64,000 nt of DNA from Poecilobothrus nobilitatus (GCA_947095535.1 OX352774.1:40936496-41000495), one strand, 5' to 3'; positions 23,948 to 36,681 are shown, counted from the stretch's first letter. Program-made: numbers and translations. The notes: generated from the letters alone by a model not told the origin.

Positions 23948-25501
23948 TATACCCGTACGATAGGATCGGGTATAATAAAATTACTCCTCCGTTTCTAACA
24001 CCTCGAAATAAGCGAGCTAGATATACCTTCAAAGGTATGGATCGGATCAGAAAAAAATTCTAAGACGTTTGAGCCATGTCCGTCCGTCCGTCCGTCCGTC
24101 AGCACGTTACTAAGAAAGCTAGAATCTTGAAATTTACACAAAATATTCTGGGAGTAATTTGTAGGTTCCCTATTTTTTTTGGTTGAGTTTGGACCAAAAC
24201 TTAGGGTAGCTCTCGAACACCTAACTTTTAGATCCCCACATTTTTTTTTTGAAATAGAGCTATGAAATTTTAACTGCTGATAGATATCATCAAAATATTC
24301 ATTTTATTTTTATTAACTTTTTATTGTAGCCCCACCCGTTACGGAGCTACAGCTCCCCAAAGGTTCAAAAAAGCTTTATATTTAAATTGTTATAGCATAA
24401 GTTGTATAAGGTATATCTTCATTTTGAAAACTTCAAACGATTACTACTTTCATTAGCTTTAAAAATATATATACAATAAATATATATTTATGGCATACGG
24501 TGTCTTAATTTACTGTTATGCAAAACTCAAATTTTGCAAAATCCTTTAACCCTTCTATCTTCTAAACGGTTTAAGTTGGAAACTTGAAATTTTGACACAA
24601 GTTAGATCTTTGAAAATAAGTATGAGTCATTTCAGAAATTTTTTTTGTATCATCCTCCGTTTAGGAGCTGTAAGGGTCAAAAACTGAAAATTTCTTATTT
24701 TTAAACACCTGTAACTTGAACACTTGTTAAAATTTTTTTGAAGTAATACACAAAAATTAAAGCTTCAACATTATACTCTTATTTCTGTTAACAACTTTTT
24801 TTAATAATATAGGGTTACTTTATAATTGACGAAAGTGTTACTTGATTTTTTCAAATTTTCTAACAAATAACGATTTTTTTCCATATTGTTTTACTCGATA
24901 ATTTGAAATTGTTGAGGATATAATGCGTAGTACAAAAAAATGTAAATAAATAAACAACATAACGGTTGCTTGAAGAATTTTTATTTATATGATACATACT
25001 TATATAATATCATGTTTATATTTACATATCGTATATGTCACTAGTGAATGAATGATAAGAGTATATATGTATATTATATAGCGCCGTATTTACATACATA
25101 TATGTATTTTATTGTACTTATAGAAATTATTCTGTCAATTTTTAAAAGAATATTTTAAATTATATTTACTATTTTGTACTAAGTAAATTTAATATACATT
25201 TACCGCTTAGTATAATTAAATGGTACTATAGAATATTTGAAAAAGTTTTGGATTGATAATCGTTATGTGGAAGGTTAGAATCTGCTTTTGAAGAATGTAC
25301 ATATAAACATGTAGTTTGAATATATGTATACAACCCATAGTACTAGAAATTATAAAATTCACCCAAATTATTTTAAAATACTAAAATATTAAAAAAATAA
25401 TATTGTAAGCAGAGATATAAATAGATATTGACAGGCTGTGAACATACTAACGGTTCGTACGGGTATCTAAGAGTTGACAAAGGTAACTGTATTCTTCCTC
25501 G
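23948..25501 (+). mobile_element. HINE-A copy 1: Helentron/DINE-1-like non-autonomous element, intact
   Basis: The element begins TATACCCGTACGA and ends ATTCTTCCTCG. ATACCCGTACGA at 23949-23960 is perfectly inverted as TCGTACGGGTAT at 25455-25466, so the inverted repeats are subterminal at the 3' end. The 5' end folds back (ATACCCG ... CGGGTAT), and a CCGTCC-type microsatellite lies at about 24078-24102. The 3' end carries a short hairpin-like AGTTGACAAAGGTAACTG. A hairpin 5' end, subterminal inverted repeats, a GTCY microsatellite and a 3' stem-loop match the known plan of Drosophila DINE-1 and other Helentron-associated elements. No protein is encoded. It matches 37013-40717 and, reversed, 47725-48806. 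Confidence 0.75.
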
Positions 25502-25775
25502 TTTTATATAAGCATTAACTCAGTGTCTAATTAGGACATTTTGTCAAAAGAAGTTAAGTTTTATGTCAACAACTGCTACAACATTTAAATGGCCTAACTA
25601 GACAGGTTCGGGAAACTATCATTCAATTGCAAAATTTTTATCCTCATATTTTGATAAGTACTTAATTAAATTAGACATGTGAAATTTTGTAAAAAATGAT
25701 TAAATTTTATGAAAACAAGAATTTATTATTTTCATACGGGTATTCTAAAGTTAACACAGTCACTAGTTTTCAGAT
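25502..25775 (+). mobile_element. HINE-B 3' fragment
   Basis: Directly abutting HINE-A copy 1 is a degraded piece with CATACGGGTATTCTAAAGTTAACACAG near its end. This corresponds to the 3' subterminal repeat and tail of HINE-B (compare CATACGGGTATCCCAGAGTTGACACAG at the end of copy B1). The 5' part is missing. Confidence 0.5.
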
Positions 25776-26835
25776 AACTTTTTTTTCGGTTGCTCTTTTA
25801 ATGCTTTTACAGCTTATTTTCTTTGTTAATTAGACTGATTTATGCAAAGTTAATTACTCTTACTAAAATATTTAACAATAACTTAAATTAAAACTTAAAT
25901 ATTGAAATTTTGAAATTATGAAAATAGCAAAAGCAGTATATTTTAAAAATGAGGCCAATTGAGATTTCTTGTTTTTCTAATGGTTGACATGTCACTAAAT
26001 TCAAAACAATGTTACTTCCATATTAAATTTAGATGTAGTTTTGAAAAAGAATTAAAATGAATTTTGATTTTAAAGGACAGGATTAGAGTTTATGGAAGTA
26101 ATTGAGCACTGCCTGTGAATCACGACAGCGACTCAGAAAAAATTTTTTTTCAAATAAATTAATAGAAAAAATTTTGAAAATATTTGAATTGAAATGAATT
26201 TGTAAAACTTTGGAAACCAAGTAAAAGAATAAAATACAAGTACGTTCTCTGCAACAGTGTGAGAACCAATCCCATCAAAACCCTTTGTAAGTATTATATT
26301 ACATCTACATACTTAATAAAGTATTTAACTGACTGATGAAGAATATAATATTATTTATTGCATTATGAATGTAAATTATTATGGTTTTTTTTAATTGCTC
26401 GAAATGTTTTGCTATTTAAATTTAAAAATATCGCCTGCATACACATACAAATATTTATTTTATAATAATAAAAAACCAAAAAACTTTAACTGGCTATCTC
26501 TCAGTCAAACGGAGCTTAATAATATGAATATGAAATTCATCTGGGAAATTAGAGGCAAGTCATTGGAAAACTTTTGAAGCTGTTCGAAGAGAAGCGATAA
26601 AAGATTATTGGATTGTAATCAAATTAAATCATTGGAATTCTTTTCTAAGAAGCAAAATTTGTGCCAATTTGAAATTTAATTGATTAAACTGTTAAATCAA
26701 AGCAAAAAAAAATTTCCTTCCTTCCTTTCTTAATTACAAGCTCTTCTAAACAATCGAAAAATGTAAAAAAAAAATTTTGACTGTACAGGAAGTTTTTTTT
26801 TTATTATTTTGTTTTGTTTAGGTGTAACCCCCTCC
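25776..26835. other. Intergenic, nothing recognised
   Basis: AT-rich, with no supported frame or repeat. Confidence 0.5.
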
Positions 26836-27007
26836 ATATAAATAAATATGACAAAGAAATTACATAGTTTTCCTTTCCTTTTCAGGTGCGGCCGTAAATG
26901 GCGTAAAGTGGAATTATTCTTACGACGTGTGTGGTATTCGAACCCACACTCCGTCGGTGTTTACAACGTATTTCATACACTCTTAACCACTAGGCCATCG
27001 AGGCCCC
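26836..27007 (-). mobile_element. tRNA-derived SINE copy 2
   Basis: Read on the minus strand it starts GGGGCCTCGATGGCCTAGTG, with its A box at 26987-26997. The B box GGTTCGAATACC follows (complement of 26933-26944), and the same non-tRNA body as the 18.6-kb copy ends near 26836. Its 3' end is less clear. Confidence 0.75.
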
Positions 27008-27317
27008 TTAGAGAAAGTTCAAAAATAAAACAAAAAAGTTAATCAATAATCAAAAATTAGATGATCTATTCACATATTTACTTTTAATTTCACACACAAT
27101 TAAAAATAAATTAAATTCTTATTAAATTTTAAGTTTCTAATTTTTATAAAATTTCGTTTTGAATTTTCTACGTCATTAATGTTTTCCTTTTACATTCCTA
27201 GCTACTCATGAAAATAAAAATCAAAAGGAAATTGAAATCAAAGGAAAATTTTTCTAATCGTTAATTTTGCTTTGAACGCGGCTTTTCGTTTACAAAAATT
27301 TTTATAACTTTTTAAGG

Positions 27318-27355
27318 TATAAATTAAACGTGATTAGCTACATAAAATATCATTC
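27318..27355 (+). promoter_or_regulatory. Core promoter of gene 4
   Basis: TATAAA at 27318-27323 and initiator TCATTC with its A at 27352, 34 bases apart; leader 61 nt. Confidence 0.8.
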
Positions 27356-27412
27356 GCTTGTGAGTCGTTCTTGTGCTAAGGGATCATTTAATTATATTTT
27401 CAAAAAATTAAA

Positions 27413-27988
27413 ATGCAATTATTAAAATTCGGTGTTGTTTTTGGATTAATCGCTCTAGTTGTCGCTGGACATCATGATGATCATGATGGCAGTAGTTATG
27501 CTAGTCTTGTAAAACATGAAGAACCTCATCAACATTATGAACATCATGAAATTGAACATGATAATAGTAATAGCCAACATGATCATGATGATCATAATGA
27601 TTATCATTCTCATCCTAACTATAAATTCGAATATGGTGTAGAGGATTCCCATACCGGTGATAATAAAAATCAATGGGAACATCGTGATGGAGATCAAGTT
27701 AAAGGCTCATATGAATTTTATGAAGCCGATGGTACAAAACGTGTTGTTGAATATCATGCAGACAAGCATGGTGGATTCAATGCAGTTGTAAAAAGAATTG
27801 GTCATGCTCATCATCCACAAGGTAATCAAATAGTTTAAGATTTCAATTAAATAAATATTAAAATTTTTATTATTTTATTTATAGTTTATGGTCATCATGA
27901 AAGTCATAAACATGGACATGATCAAGGACATAGCCATGGACATGCTGAAAGTTGGGCAAATTCTAATTTATATGATCATCATCACTAA
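27413..27988 (+). CDS. Histidine-rich RR-2 cuticular protein (gene 4)
   Basis: Exons 27413-27821 and 27885-27988 encode 170 aa, joined across a 63-bp phase-1 intron. The signal peptide ends [11 protein letters not shown]. The spacer is more acidic and Asn-containing than in other members ([17 protein letters not shown]), sharing HHEIE with gene 6. The RR-2 domain starts at residue 69. It has two private changes: YGVEDSHTG (K to E) and SYEFYEADG in place of SYELHEADG. The tail is [20 protein letters not shown] with the standard [14 protein letters not shown]. No intron is present inside the RR domain. Confidence 0.94.
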
Positions 27989-30084
27989 TAAGTTAACATT
28001 TTCTTTCTACATTAGGACTATTTTTTTAAAACCAAATTTTAAAATAAATGTGATTGATTTTAAACATCTTATAGTTATATCTTAACTTTACCATATACTC
28101 GTAGTTGTAAATATTTATATAATGTAAAAGCATTAAAAAAATTTAATTTTTTAACTTTAAATTTGGAATATCATTTATCAATTTTTAACTAAAATGTGTC
28201 ATTTCATATTATGTGATTCATATTTTCCATCAAATTTGAATAGATCTGGTCAAGATCAAACTTTTTTTAGTATTTTAATAAATCTTGTCTTGCTTACTTC
28301 TGTAAACTTCGATAAAAATTATTTGAATATAATAACAGGTGCATCCTATTTGGCATGAACAATTTGAAATTGAAGAACTGCTTTTATGATAAACGAAATG
28401 TAATACTGCTAGCATTCATTTCTGGCATGGGAATACAATTAAAATTCTTAACTGTGTTTTAGATTGCCATTCTTGCTCTTCAAGAAATGCTATATTAAGA
28501 AAGAGAAAATAAATTCAAAATTTTCTCTTAAAAAATTGTACAACCAAAAATCAAATTGTGATTTATGATACATTTTTTTGATTAATCATCACATCACAAT
28601 GGAATTGAAATTTTTAGATAAAAACTGTTAAGTTTAACTTATTAGAATGTAAAACTCTTAAGCCTACTTATTTAGAATCATACTTTTTGCTTTTTAAAAA
28701 TTTACATATAAAATAAACTTATAATTTAAAATAAGTGAAAACTATTCGTAAGAGTCTGGATAGATAAGAACATAATCTGAAATACCCACGTTGCAGAACT
28801 TGCATACAAAACAAGTAGAATTAAGGGTATTTTTAAAAAGTCAATAATAAAATGCCGCAGAGAAAACTAAAAAGTCCCCTTATTTATTCCACAGCATTAT
28901 TACATACGATAATTAATCGGCAGTACTTTAAAAAAAAAAATTTTACATCTACATTTTTAATACATAGTTGGCTAAATTTATTAAAACCAAGAGTTTATAA
29001 AAATCTCTGTTGTACAATACATGTTCGTAATATATTTGAAAAAGACATAAAATCTAGCATACAAATAGAATCAAAGAGCAATTTCCGTAAATACAGCACA
29101 GGATAAGCACATCATATGCGTTTAATCCAAGATTGAGCAAAGTGTCAATACAGGCATTAAATTGCACAACGGTCTACCACTTAAAATGAAAATATTGTAA
29201 ATTAAAGTCACACCAAGTCAGTGTCACATCTGACTTTTCCTAAGAATATTTGAAATTAAAATATAAAATCCTTTTTCACAAAAACCCCTTCCACATCGCT
29301 ATCCCGTAAACCTAAACTCTACATTTGTATCAAAGGTCAAAACCTAAAGAGGATAGTTTTAGTTGGTTTTAACCTGGTTTGGTTTTAGGTGGTTTTAACA
29401 AACTAAAAATAACCACTTTTTTGGTTTAAAAAGAGGATAGTTTTAGTTGGTTAAAGTCCAACGCTATCCGAAAGAATCACGTAAATTTTTTCTTCGTGAC
29501 TTTTGAAGTTTCCCGCCGACCGATCGTGAAAAAATAGCAAACTTCACTTGATAAAGGACAATAATAGATTGAAGATGAAAAGTATTAACTGTAAGATCTA
29601 CTAAAAACTTTGTTTTAAGGTATACTACTATAAAAGTTATAAATTTAGTCAATAAAGACAAATTTTAAGTTAAAATAAAATTTTAGTAATAAGTTTATAG
29701 CCAACAGACACCAACAACAAAAATAAAATAGAGAGTCTACACAAAATGGTCGGACAAAGATGTATGTTTCTAAAATTTCTAGATGTAGATGAAATATAAA
29801 TCGAGTTCTTTCACTGTTTATTAAAAAACTCATGAAAACATAAAGCATGTATAAAAGGTTTGTCAAAAATTTAGGGCAGTAAACAAGCAGAAAACCTTAT
29901 AATTAAACAACTATGTAATAGAAAAAACCAAGGGTTTTCAAAAAAGCACATTTCCAAAATTAAAAATATTCCATAATAAGCCTAGAGTAAAGATTAGATA
30001 TATTAAAAAATAAATTTATAATAATATAAAATACGTATTTTATTAATACAAATTATGAATAATAATGAAAAAAAAGAAAAATTT
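27989..30084. other. Intergenic, nothing firmly recognised
   Basis: No AATAAA is obvious directly after gene 4. AGAGGATAGTTTTAGTTGGT occurs at about 29349 and again at about 29431, bounding a Thr/Pro-free GGTTTT-rich patch. Frames at 28852-29106, 29464-29661 and 29645-29866 show no recognisable domain. Confidence 0.45.
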
Positions 30085-30216
30085 TAAAAAAATCAAATCA
30101 CACTTTCTATAGTTAACGAAACCCTATATTATTAAGAAGAATTATTAATACAAACAAAAATATAATGTTGGAGCTTTAATTTTTGTATATTGCTTCAACA
30201 AAATTTGGACAGGTGC

Positions 30217-30430
30217 CCAAGTTCTGACTCATGGCGTAGCGGTTAAGTCTCCAACCTTTCAATCGGAAGGTCTTGGATTTAAAGCGCGGTCAGGTTATAT
30301 AAATAAAAAATATTTAGCCTTCAATAATTACCTCATGTAGTAAGGTGCATATATGTACTACTGCATGTTGTAACTGTTGTAACGGCTATAGACACTAATA
30401 GCCGTTAGCATAATAGTAATAATAATAGGT
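30217..30430 (+). mobile_element. Second tRNA-derived SINE type
   Basis: A tRNA-like head (CATGGCGTAGCGGTTAAGTC as D-arm and A box, an anticodon-stem-like ACCTT ... AAGGT, a decayed B box GGATTTAAAGC) is closed by CTGAC ... GGTCAGG pairing. It is followed by a non-tRNA body ending near a TAA triplet repeat at about 30413-30427. The head sequence is unlike the 18.6-kb SINE family. A mutated tRNA gene is a possible alternative. Confidence 0.5.
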
Positions 30431-30497
30431 GCATTTATTGTTTCCTTACAGTACCACTCCTAATTCAAGGTTCCCGCATCCATTTGCTATCCTTTCC

Positions 30498-30576
30498 TAT
30501 CCCTACTCCCTAGCCAATATACTGCGTTAGCAGATAAGTGTTTCATCCTATTATATTGGCTAAAGGGGTAGGTGAG
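30498..30576. repeat. Imperfect inverted repeat (hairpin)
   Basis: AGCCAATATA at 30512-30521 is exactly complementary to TATATTGGCT at 30552-30561. The pairing extends outward, with gaps, through CCCTACTCCC and GGGGTAGG. The surrounding 300 bases are notably richer in C than the rest of the window. Function unknown. Confidence 0.55.
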
Positions 30577-32113
30577 TTTAGTCAGTAAGAATCTGACACT
30601 GCCAAGGGGAAATTGTTGATGTCTTTAGATGAATCCCATCTCTCTTAGGAACTCCTATCTAACTCCCTAACTACTTCCCTATCTAACTCCTCCCAAAATT
30701 TCAAACTTCTAAAATACTTTGCCTATACTATACTATATGCAAAGTCGTACATATATATACGATATTTTGCAAAACTTGAGTTTCACATAACGGTATATTA
30801 AAATAACGCATGGAAAAGCCACATATTTATTTTTTATATATTTATAAAGATTATAAAACCAGCTATCGTTCGGGTTTTTTAAATTGAAAATATGCCTTAT
30901 AGAACCTGCGTTATAACAATTTAAAAATAGGTCTTTTCGAAATTTGTAGGGCTGTAACTACGTAATGGGTGGGGCTACAGAAAAAAGTTGTTCCACAAAA
31001 GTAGTTTTTAGTTTTCAATGCCTATCCGTAGTTAAAATTTCATTGCTTTATTTTAAACAGTGTAGAAGTTTTGTAAACAACACTGGATATACGTGCAAAA
31101 TTCTCTAACACAATTCAGTTAAATCTGATCTATTTCTGAAATGTCATAAGTTACATTATCTTTAAAATAAGAACTTTTTGCTATATAACAGCAGGATTAA
31201 AATTAATTGAATATTGTTTTTTTTTTTTTAACAATATCAAAATACTCTTATATACTTTTTAAAATATTGTAAGCAAAATTTTTAAGACTAGCAAAAATAG
31301 TATATGATAGTATAACTGCTTACTGTGCACAAATAACAATTAATGATTATTATACAATTCATAACGACATAGTTGCATTACAACAGGTTATAATTTATAG
31401 ATTTGTAAGCCTAGATGACAGCTATAAAAAAAAAAAAGTAACAAAAAGAAAATCATGTTTTCTAGGAAGACGAAACTCTAAATGAATGGATATGAATATT
31501 GTATGATGACGAAACACTTTCTTTCAAATTAGATAACACACTTTGACGCTCATGTTGTTTTCTTAATTTTCTTCAATTCTCATATTTAAAGATATTTTAT
31601 AAAATAATCATGTTAGTTGACCAGTAGTTAAAAAAAACAGTATCAATTTGCATTCCAGTAACCTGTAACACCCCATTTTTAAATAAAATCTAGTTTTTCT
31701 GATTAAATATCGTTTTATAATATAACGAATATTTTTAAATTATAGTATCTTTATGAAAAACAAATATTGGAAAAATTAATACAGGAAAGTTAAGGAAATT
31801 TTCATAGATTACCTTGAAAAATTTTTTTAAAAATTTACTGTCTAGTTATGTCATTCTATTTGAAAAGCTTTCTTCTACCGTTATCTCTTTTTGAAAGTTC
31901 ACCTTTAATTTGATTTTTTTTTTTTTTTTTGCAATTGCTTATAACCAACAAAAAAAAAACCGAAACAAACACAAAACAAATAAAAAATAAATTATTTTTA
32001 ATCGTATCAAACAAATTTACTTTCAACACCATTTTTATTTCATATAAAAATCTCATATGCAATTTACAGAAATTCAGTTTTTTTACCACTTAAAATTACC
32101 ATACGATTTTCAG

Positions 32114-32151
32114 TATAAATAAAACTTAAATTGGTACAGAAAATATCATTC
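32114..32151 (+). promoter_or_regulatory. Core promoter of gene 5
   Basis: TATAAA at 32114-32119 and initiator TCATTC with its A at 32148, 34 bases apart; leader 64 nt. A block just upstream (TCATATGCAATTTACAGAAATTC) recurs in similar form upstream of gene 6. Confidence 0.8.
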
Positions 32152-32211
32152 AGTTGTGACTTGTTCTTTCATTCAGATCATATATTATTTAATATTTTTT
32201 TTAATAATAAA

Positions 32212-32872
32212 ATGCAGTTTTTCAAACTTAGTATTATTCTTGGATTAATCGCTTTAGCTGCTGCAGGATATCATCATGGTCATGGTAGCAGTTATTCTAG
32301 TGTTGTAAAACATGAAGAACCTCACCATTATCATGGACACAATGAACATCATGAAGTTGAACAACATCATGGTTACAGTCATCATGAACATATTGATCAT
32401 CATGGACATGAAGATCATCACGGACATGAAGATCATCATGGACATGAAGATCATCATGATTATCATTCACATCCAAGCTATAAATTTGAATATGGTGTAA
32501 AGGACTCACATACTGGTGATAATAAAAATCAATGGGAACATCGTGATGGAGATCAAGTCAAAGGCTCATATGAACTTCATGAAGCTGATGGTACAAAACG
32601 TGTTGTTGAATATCACGCTGATAAACATAGTGGATTTAATGCTATTGTAAAAAGAATCGGACATGCTCAACATCCACAAGGTAAAAAAAAAAAAAATATT
32701 TAAATTTCTTTCAAATAACTGGTATTTAATTGGTATTTTTGTTTTTCAATTTACAGACTATGCACATCATGAACATGGACATGGACATGGGCATGAATCT
32801 GGACATGAACATGGACATCATGGTCATGCTGAAAGCTGGGCTAATTCAAATTTATATGATCATCATCATTAA
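32212..32872 (+). CDS. Histidine-rich RR-2 cuticular protein (gene 5), with DHHGHE repeats
   Basis: Exons 32212-32680 and 32757-32872 give 194 aa; the intron is 76 bp, phase 1. The start at 32212 (MQFFKLS) is chosen because the frame open upstream to 32131 begins before the predicted transcription start and would bury the signal peptide. Cleavage is expected at AAA|GYHHGH. The spacer contains three tandem copies of the hexapeptide DHHGHE (32395-32460). The RR-2 domain begins at residue 89. Small deviations are GFNAIVKR (V to I), HAQHPQ and an Asp at the exon junction ([10 protein letters not shown]) where the others have PQVYGHH. The tail is long in HG and ends [14 protein letters not shown]. 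Confidence 0.94.
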
Positions 32873-33081
32873 ATTAAAACAAGAATAAAATTTATAGATA
32901 AAATTATATAGAATTATTTATTGAAATTTTTGAAATGCGTTGTAAAGCATGAATTTCTAATTATACAAAGTCATTGAAACCATCGTTTGGATTGAAAAAA
33001 AAAGAAAATTTTAGATTAAAATATATTATTGTAAATACCTCTTATATTCATATACTAATTGTAAATATTTGTTTTATATGT

Positions 33082-33105
33082 AATAAACATATAACTTAAG
33101 TAGCA
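33082..33105 (+). terminator. Poly(A) signal of gene 5 and adjacent conserved block
   Basis: AATAAA at 33082-33087 and TTAAGTAGCA at 33096-33105. Confidence 0.55.
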
Positions 33106-35795
33106 TTGAAATTTTTTAGTTTTTTTTTCTTTTTCTTTGACAGCTTTTTAGTAAATTTATCATTAACTTTCTCCAATCAATTTTTTTACCAATATTTTAT
33201 ATAACTATTTATTCGTAACTTTTCATAGCTCTTTCTATTATTCCTAAATTTCTACTACATTGATCCATTTCTTTTTTTGCCTAACACGTATTCTTTGGTC
33301 TTTAAAGTTTCTAATAAAAAATTTTTCACAATAGAGTGAAATGCAGGCGTACCAAAAATGTGTTTAATTTCAGTGATTGTTCTATTTATGGTGGAAATTA
33401 ACAAGAAGAAATTAAAATTTTTGATCTACCTCAAATTAATAATCACTAATAATTTTTTCGGTGTGGGTTTATAAACATTATGTCTAACATATATTTTGTT
33501 AAGAATTTCAAGTTTTATTAAGATATTTTCAACGCTGTGAAAAGCTAATCTGTATATCAATATGACAGAGACATTTTTTGTTTTAAAGTTTTTAACTAAA
33601 GTCTTCTTAGTTTTCAATTATCTGCACTTGAACAGATGACTGAATTATTATTTTTTTTCTTTTCCACTACTATGAGAGCATCAACTAAGTCATTTATTAT
33701 TCATATTTAACTTAGATTCATTAGTTTTACTGCTGTGGGTTAGCCATTGGTTTCTCTGCTGTGGATATAATGAAGATTATATAGACTATAAAGCACGAAT
33801 ATATTTATTTGTGCGCCGTCTATTATACAATATAATTTAATATATAGTTGCATATTTTTTATTTGATTATATTTTCTATTAATTCATATGACCCAGTTAG
33901 ACGTAAAAAACGACACCTTTTCAAATAATGATCGGTGTCTTAGCCACTACATCATTATCCGTGCACTCTTTTAATATAATATTCATTAGTTATAGTGTTT
34001 GATGAATTGAAACGAATTCCTTAATTTTAGTTTTATTATGAATTTTTCTTCGTTATAATATGGTGCATATAAAGTGCAGTAAAGTTGATTAAATTACCAA
34101 TTTTCATCTATATTATCACAATTTTGATGGTTGGCGTTGTATATATAATAAAATTAACAAATATATAAAATCATAAAAAATGTGTAAAATTGGTGTTGAA
34201 GTATTAAAATGCATAAAGTTTCATATGAACAAGATACAGAATGTGCTTATTAAACAGATCTATAAAGATTTCCTTGATATTAGATTGTGCATATATGTAT
34301 TATCAACTCTAGCGTAATAAATAAATATGATATTTTAGGTAATAATTTCTTTTAAAATCTATAAAATATGTTATTTTCCAATTCTGGATCCAAAGGAACC
34401 TATATTTTTCCGCTTAATTTGACCCTTTATGTTTGAAACTTGAAATTACACATAGCCGGAGTAAGAAAGTTGTCAAAACAATTACTTTTGTATTTTTGGT
34501 TTTGCTAATTTAAATAGGATTTCCTTAAAATTAAACAAGATGTTTGCAGAGTTTTTAAAATTCCACTTTCAATATAATAACTAACAAAAAAGCATAATAA
34601 ATTTTAATACAAAAATACTTAATATGCTTCTTTTGTAAAATCTCGTTTTCTCAAAATTTCAGTTTTTTTGTTTGTTCATTATATATTTTATTTTTATTAT
34701 TTTTATTTGTTTTTTAGTTTTTCTTTTTTTTTCGTTTTTTTATTGATATATTATATAGATACATGTTCTGCGTATAAAAGCGTGTATAACCCTGATTTTG
34801 CAGCTAACTGTAAAATATCTTCTATAATTATTTTTTTACATATACATATTTCTAAAACCAAATATTTAAAATAATTTCAAGAAAAATCATTTAAAATAGT
34901 AGGAGCAACGATCCTAAAATACAGTTAAATAAACTATTCAAGCCCTGATTTTAAAATCAACTATAAAATGTCTCTTAATTATTTCTTTACATACATATTT
35001 CATAGTGTGTACGAATGCTGGCACCTACTAATCAGGTTTTTTTTTATTTTTTCAGTATTTTCTAAAAGAAAAAAAGAGATTTTGCGAGATTTATAAAAAA
35101 AAGAAGAGGTCCCGTAAGTTAATCTACAATCTGGAAAGATTTTAATGTTTTTTGTGATTTGGACAAAATTTATGCGAATTAAAATATTATTTTTTCTTAA
35201 AATTTAAAGCATTGATTTTAATTTATTGCTCTGTTGACTTATAAGTTATATTAAGGCTTAACGTTTTAACATTATTTTATTGTTCACATCGGATATTCAA
35301 ATCGGAATAACTTTTCTCTTTCCAAAAACACCGTTTCGTAGCACTGAATTCCGTTTTGGTCAACCAGTCATAATTTAAATTTAATATGAAGATTATAGGT
35401 AATAAACTGATTAAAGTATAGTCGAAAACTAGATAATATCATCAAATAATTCTAAAAATTCAATCCATTGTTAATTATACAAACTTGTTATTTTAAAATT
35501 TTTATATTACGCCATAATATTTACTCCAAAATCTTTCTTCTATTGTATACAATGACGTCACTTTTAATTCATATTTTGTTACTAATTTTTGTAATTTTTT
35601 TATTTTATTTCCTTTTCAAAAGAAAAAGTGAAAAAATATTTTTCTTTTTCGTTTTTCGTAATCAAATACAAAAAATTTACTTTCAATTATACAAAATTCA
35701 TTTTTTAATTTTATCAGCTACACAAAAATTTCATATGCATGCATTCCAGAAATTCATTTTTTTATCATAAAACTTTAATAGTATTTTTTTTTTTG
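33106..35795. other. Intergenic, nothing firmly recognised
   Basis: AT-rich. The part near 33660-33990 shares short blocks with 5.6-5.95 kb inside gene 1 intron 1. The upstream 100 bases of gene 6 resemble those of gene 5. Confidence 0.5.
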
Positions 35796-35833
35796 TATAA
35801 ATTAGACTTAAACTGATATGTTAAGTATCATTC
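35796..35833 (+). promoter_or_regulatory. Core promoter of gene 6
   Basis: TATAAA at 35796-35801 and initiator TCATTC with its A at 35830, 34 bases apart; leader 58 nt. Confidence 0.8.
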
Positions 35834-35887
35834 GTTTGTTAGTTGTTCAATCATTCGCGTCTCGATTAATATTAAATTAAATAAAAA

Positions 35888-36585
35888 ATGCAATTTTTGA
35901 AATTTAATATTTTTTTTGGTTTAATCACTTTGGCTTTAGCAGGATACCATCATGGGCATGTTAGTAGTTATTCTAATGTTGTAGAACATGAAGAACCGCA
36001 TGGACACCATGAACATCATGAAATTGAACAATATCATGATTATGGTCATCAAGAAGAACATAATGATCATCAAGAACATGAAAACCATCACGGACATGAA
36101 GAACATCACGGACATGAAGATCATCACGGAAATGAAGAACATCACGGACATGAAGATCATCACGGACATGAAGATCATCATGATCATCATTCACATCCAA
36201 ACTACAAATTTGAATACGGTGTAAAAGACTCACATACTGGTGATAACAAAAATCAATGGGAACATCGTGATGGAGATCATGTTAAAGGCTCATATGAACT
36301 TCATGAAGCTGATGGTACAAAGCGTGTAGTTGAATACACTTCAGATAAACACAGTGGATTCAATGCTGTTGTAAAAAGAATTGGACATGCTTATCATCCA
36401 CAAGGTATGTACATCAAAAATAAATATTTATAATTTTTATTAGGTAAATATTTTTTATTTATTTTTATTTTTCAGTTTATGGACATCATGAAAATCATGG
36501 ACATGAACATGGACATGAACATGGTCATGATCATGGTCATGCTGAAAGCTGGGCTAATTCAAATTTATATGATCATCACCATTAA
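35888..36585 (+). CDS. Histidine-rich RR-2 cuticular protein (gene 6), longest member
   Basis: Exons 35888-36404 and 36476-36585 encode 208 aa, with a 71-bp phase-1 intron. The signal peptide ends [11 protein letters not shown]. The extra length lies in the spacer, which holds about five imperfect copies of a six-residue unit ([12 protein letters not shown], one with HHGNEE) at 36085-36183, so it is the most acidic and His-dense in the set. The RR-2 domain starts at residue 105 and keeps DGD. Like gene 1 it has VEYTSDKH where the others have VEYHADKH, which is closer to the general RR-2 consensus. The tail is [18 protein letters not shown] ... [14 protein letters not shown]. It pairs with gene 5 by spacer type and upstream sequence. 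Confidence 0.94.
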
Positions 36586-36681
36586 GAAGAAATATTTTTA
36601 ATGTATAGCATATAGTACCTAATAATATAATATCCAAAATTATATATTTTTGTTTTTTTATTATTTATTTAAAAATATAAT

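Larger units (their letters stand above)
30085..31085 (-). mobile_element. HINE-A-related fragment split by a SINE-like insertion
   Basis: The left part (about 30085-30216) has the CACTTTC, CTATATTATTAAGAA and GGACAGGTG blocks seen in HINE-A. The right part (about 30740-31085) resumes with TTGCAAAACTTGAGTTTCAC and CCGTAGTTAAAATTTCATTG. Between them lie a tRNA-like head and a GC-richer segment. The inserted segment is described separately. Confidence 0.5.

Noticed and set aside
27455..27697. Met/Ile-rich antisense frame over gene 4, and similar antisense frames over genes 5-11
   Set aside because: CAT codons for His read ATG on the opposite strand and GAT reads ATC, so His/Asp-rich exons always give Met/Ile-rich antisense frames. 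They have no start context, splice signals or independent conservation.
28852..29106. 84-residue basic protein
   Set aside because: No domain, signal peptide, promoter pair or repeat in the cluster; consistent with a chance frame.
32131..32211. N-terminal extension of gene 5
   Set aside because: It starts at a TTG upstream of the predicted transcription start at 32148 and would hide the signal peptide.
35973..36233. Second antisense frame rich in Asp/His/Val over gene 6 (and 32297-32509 over gene 5)
   Set aside because: A by-product of the 18-bp coding repeat read in the other frame.
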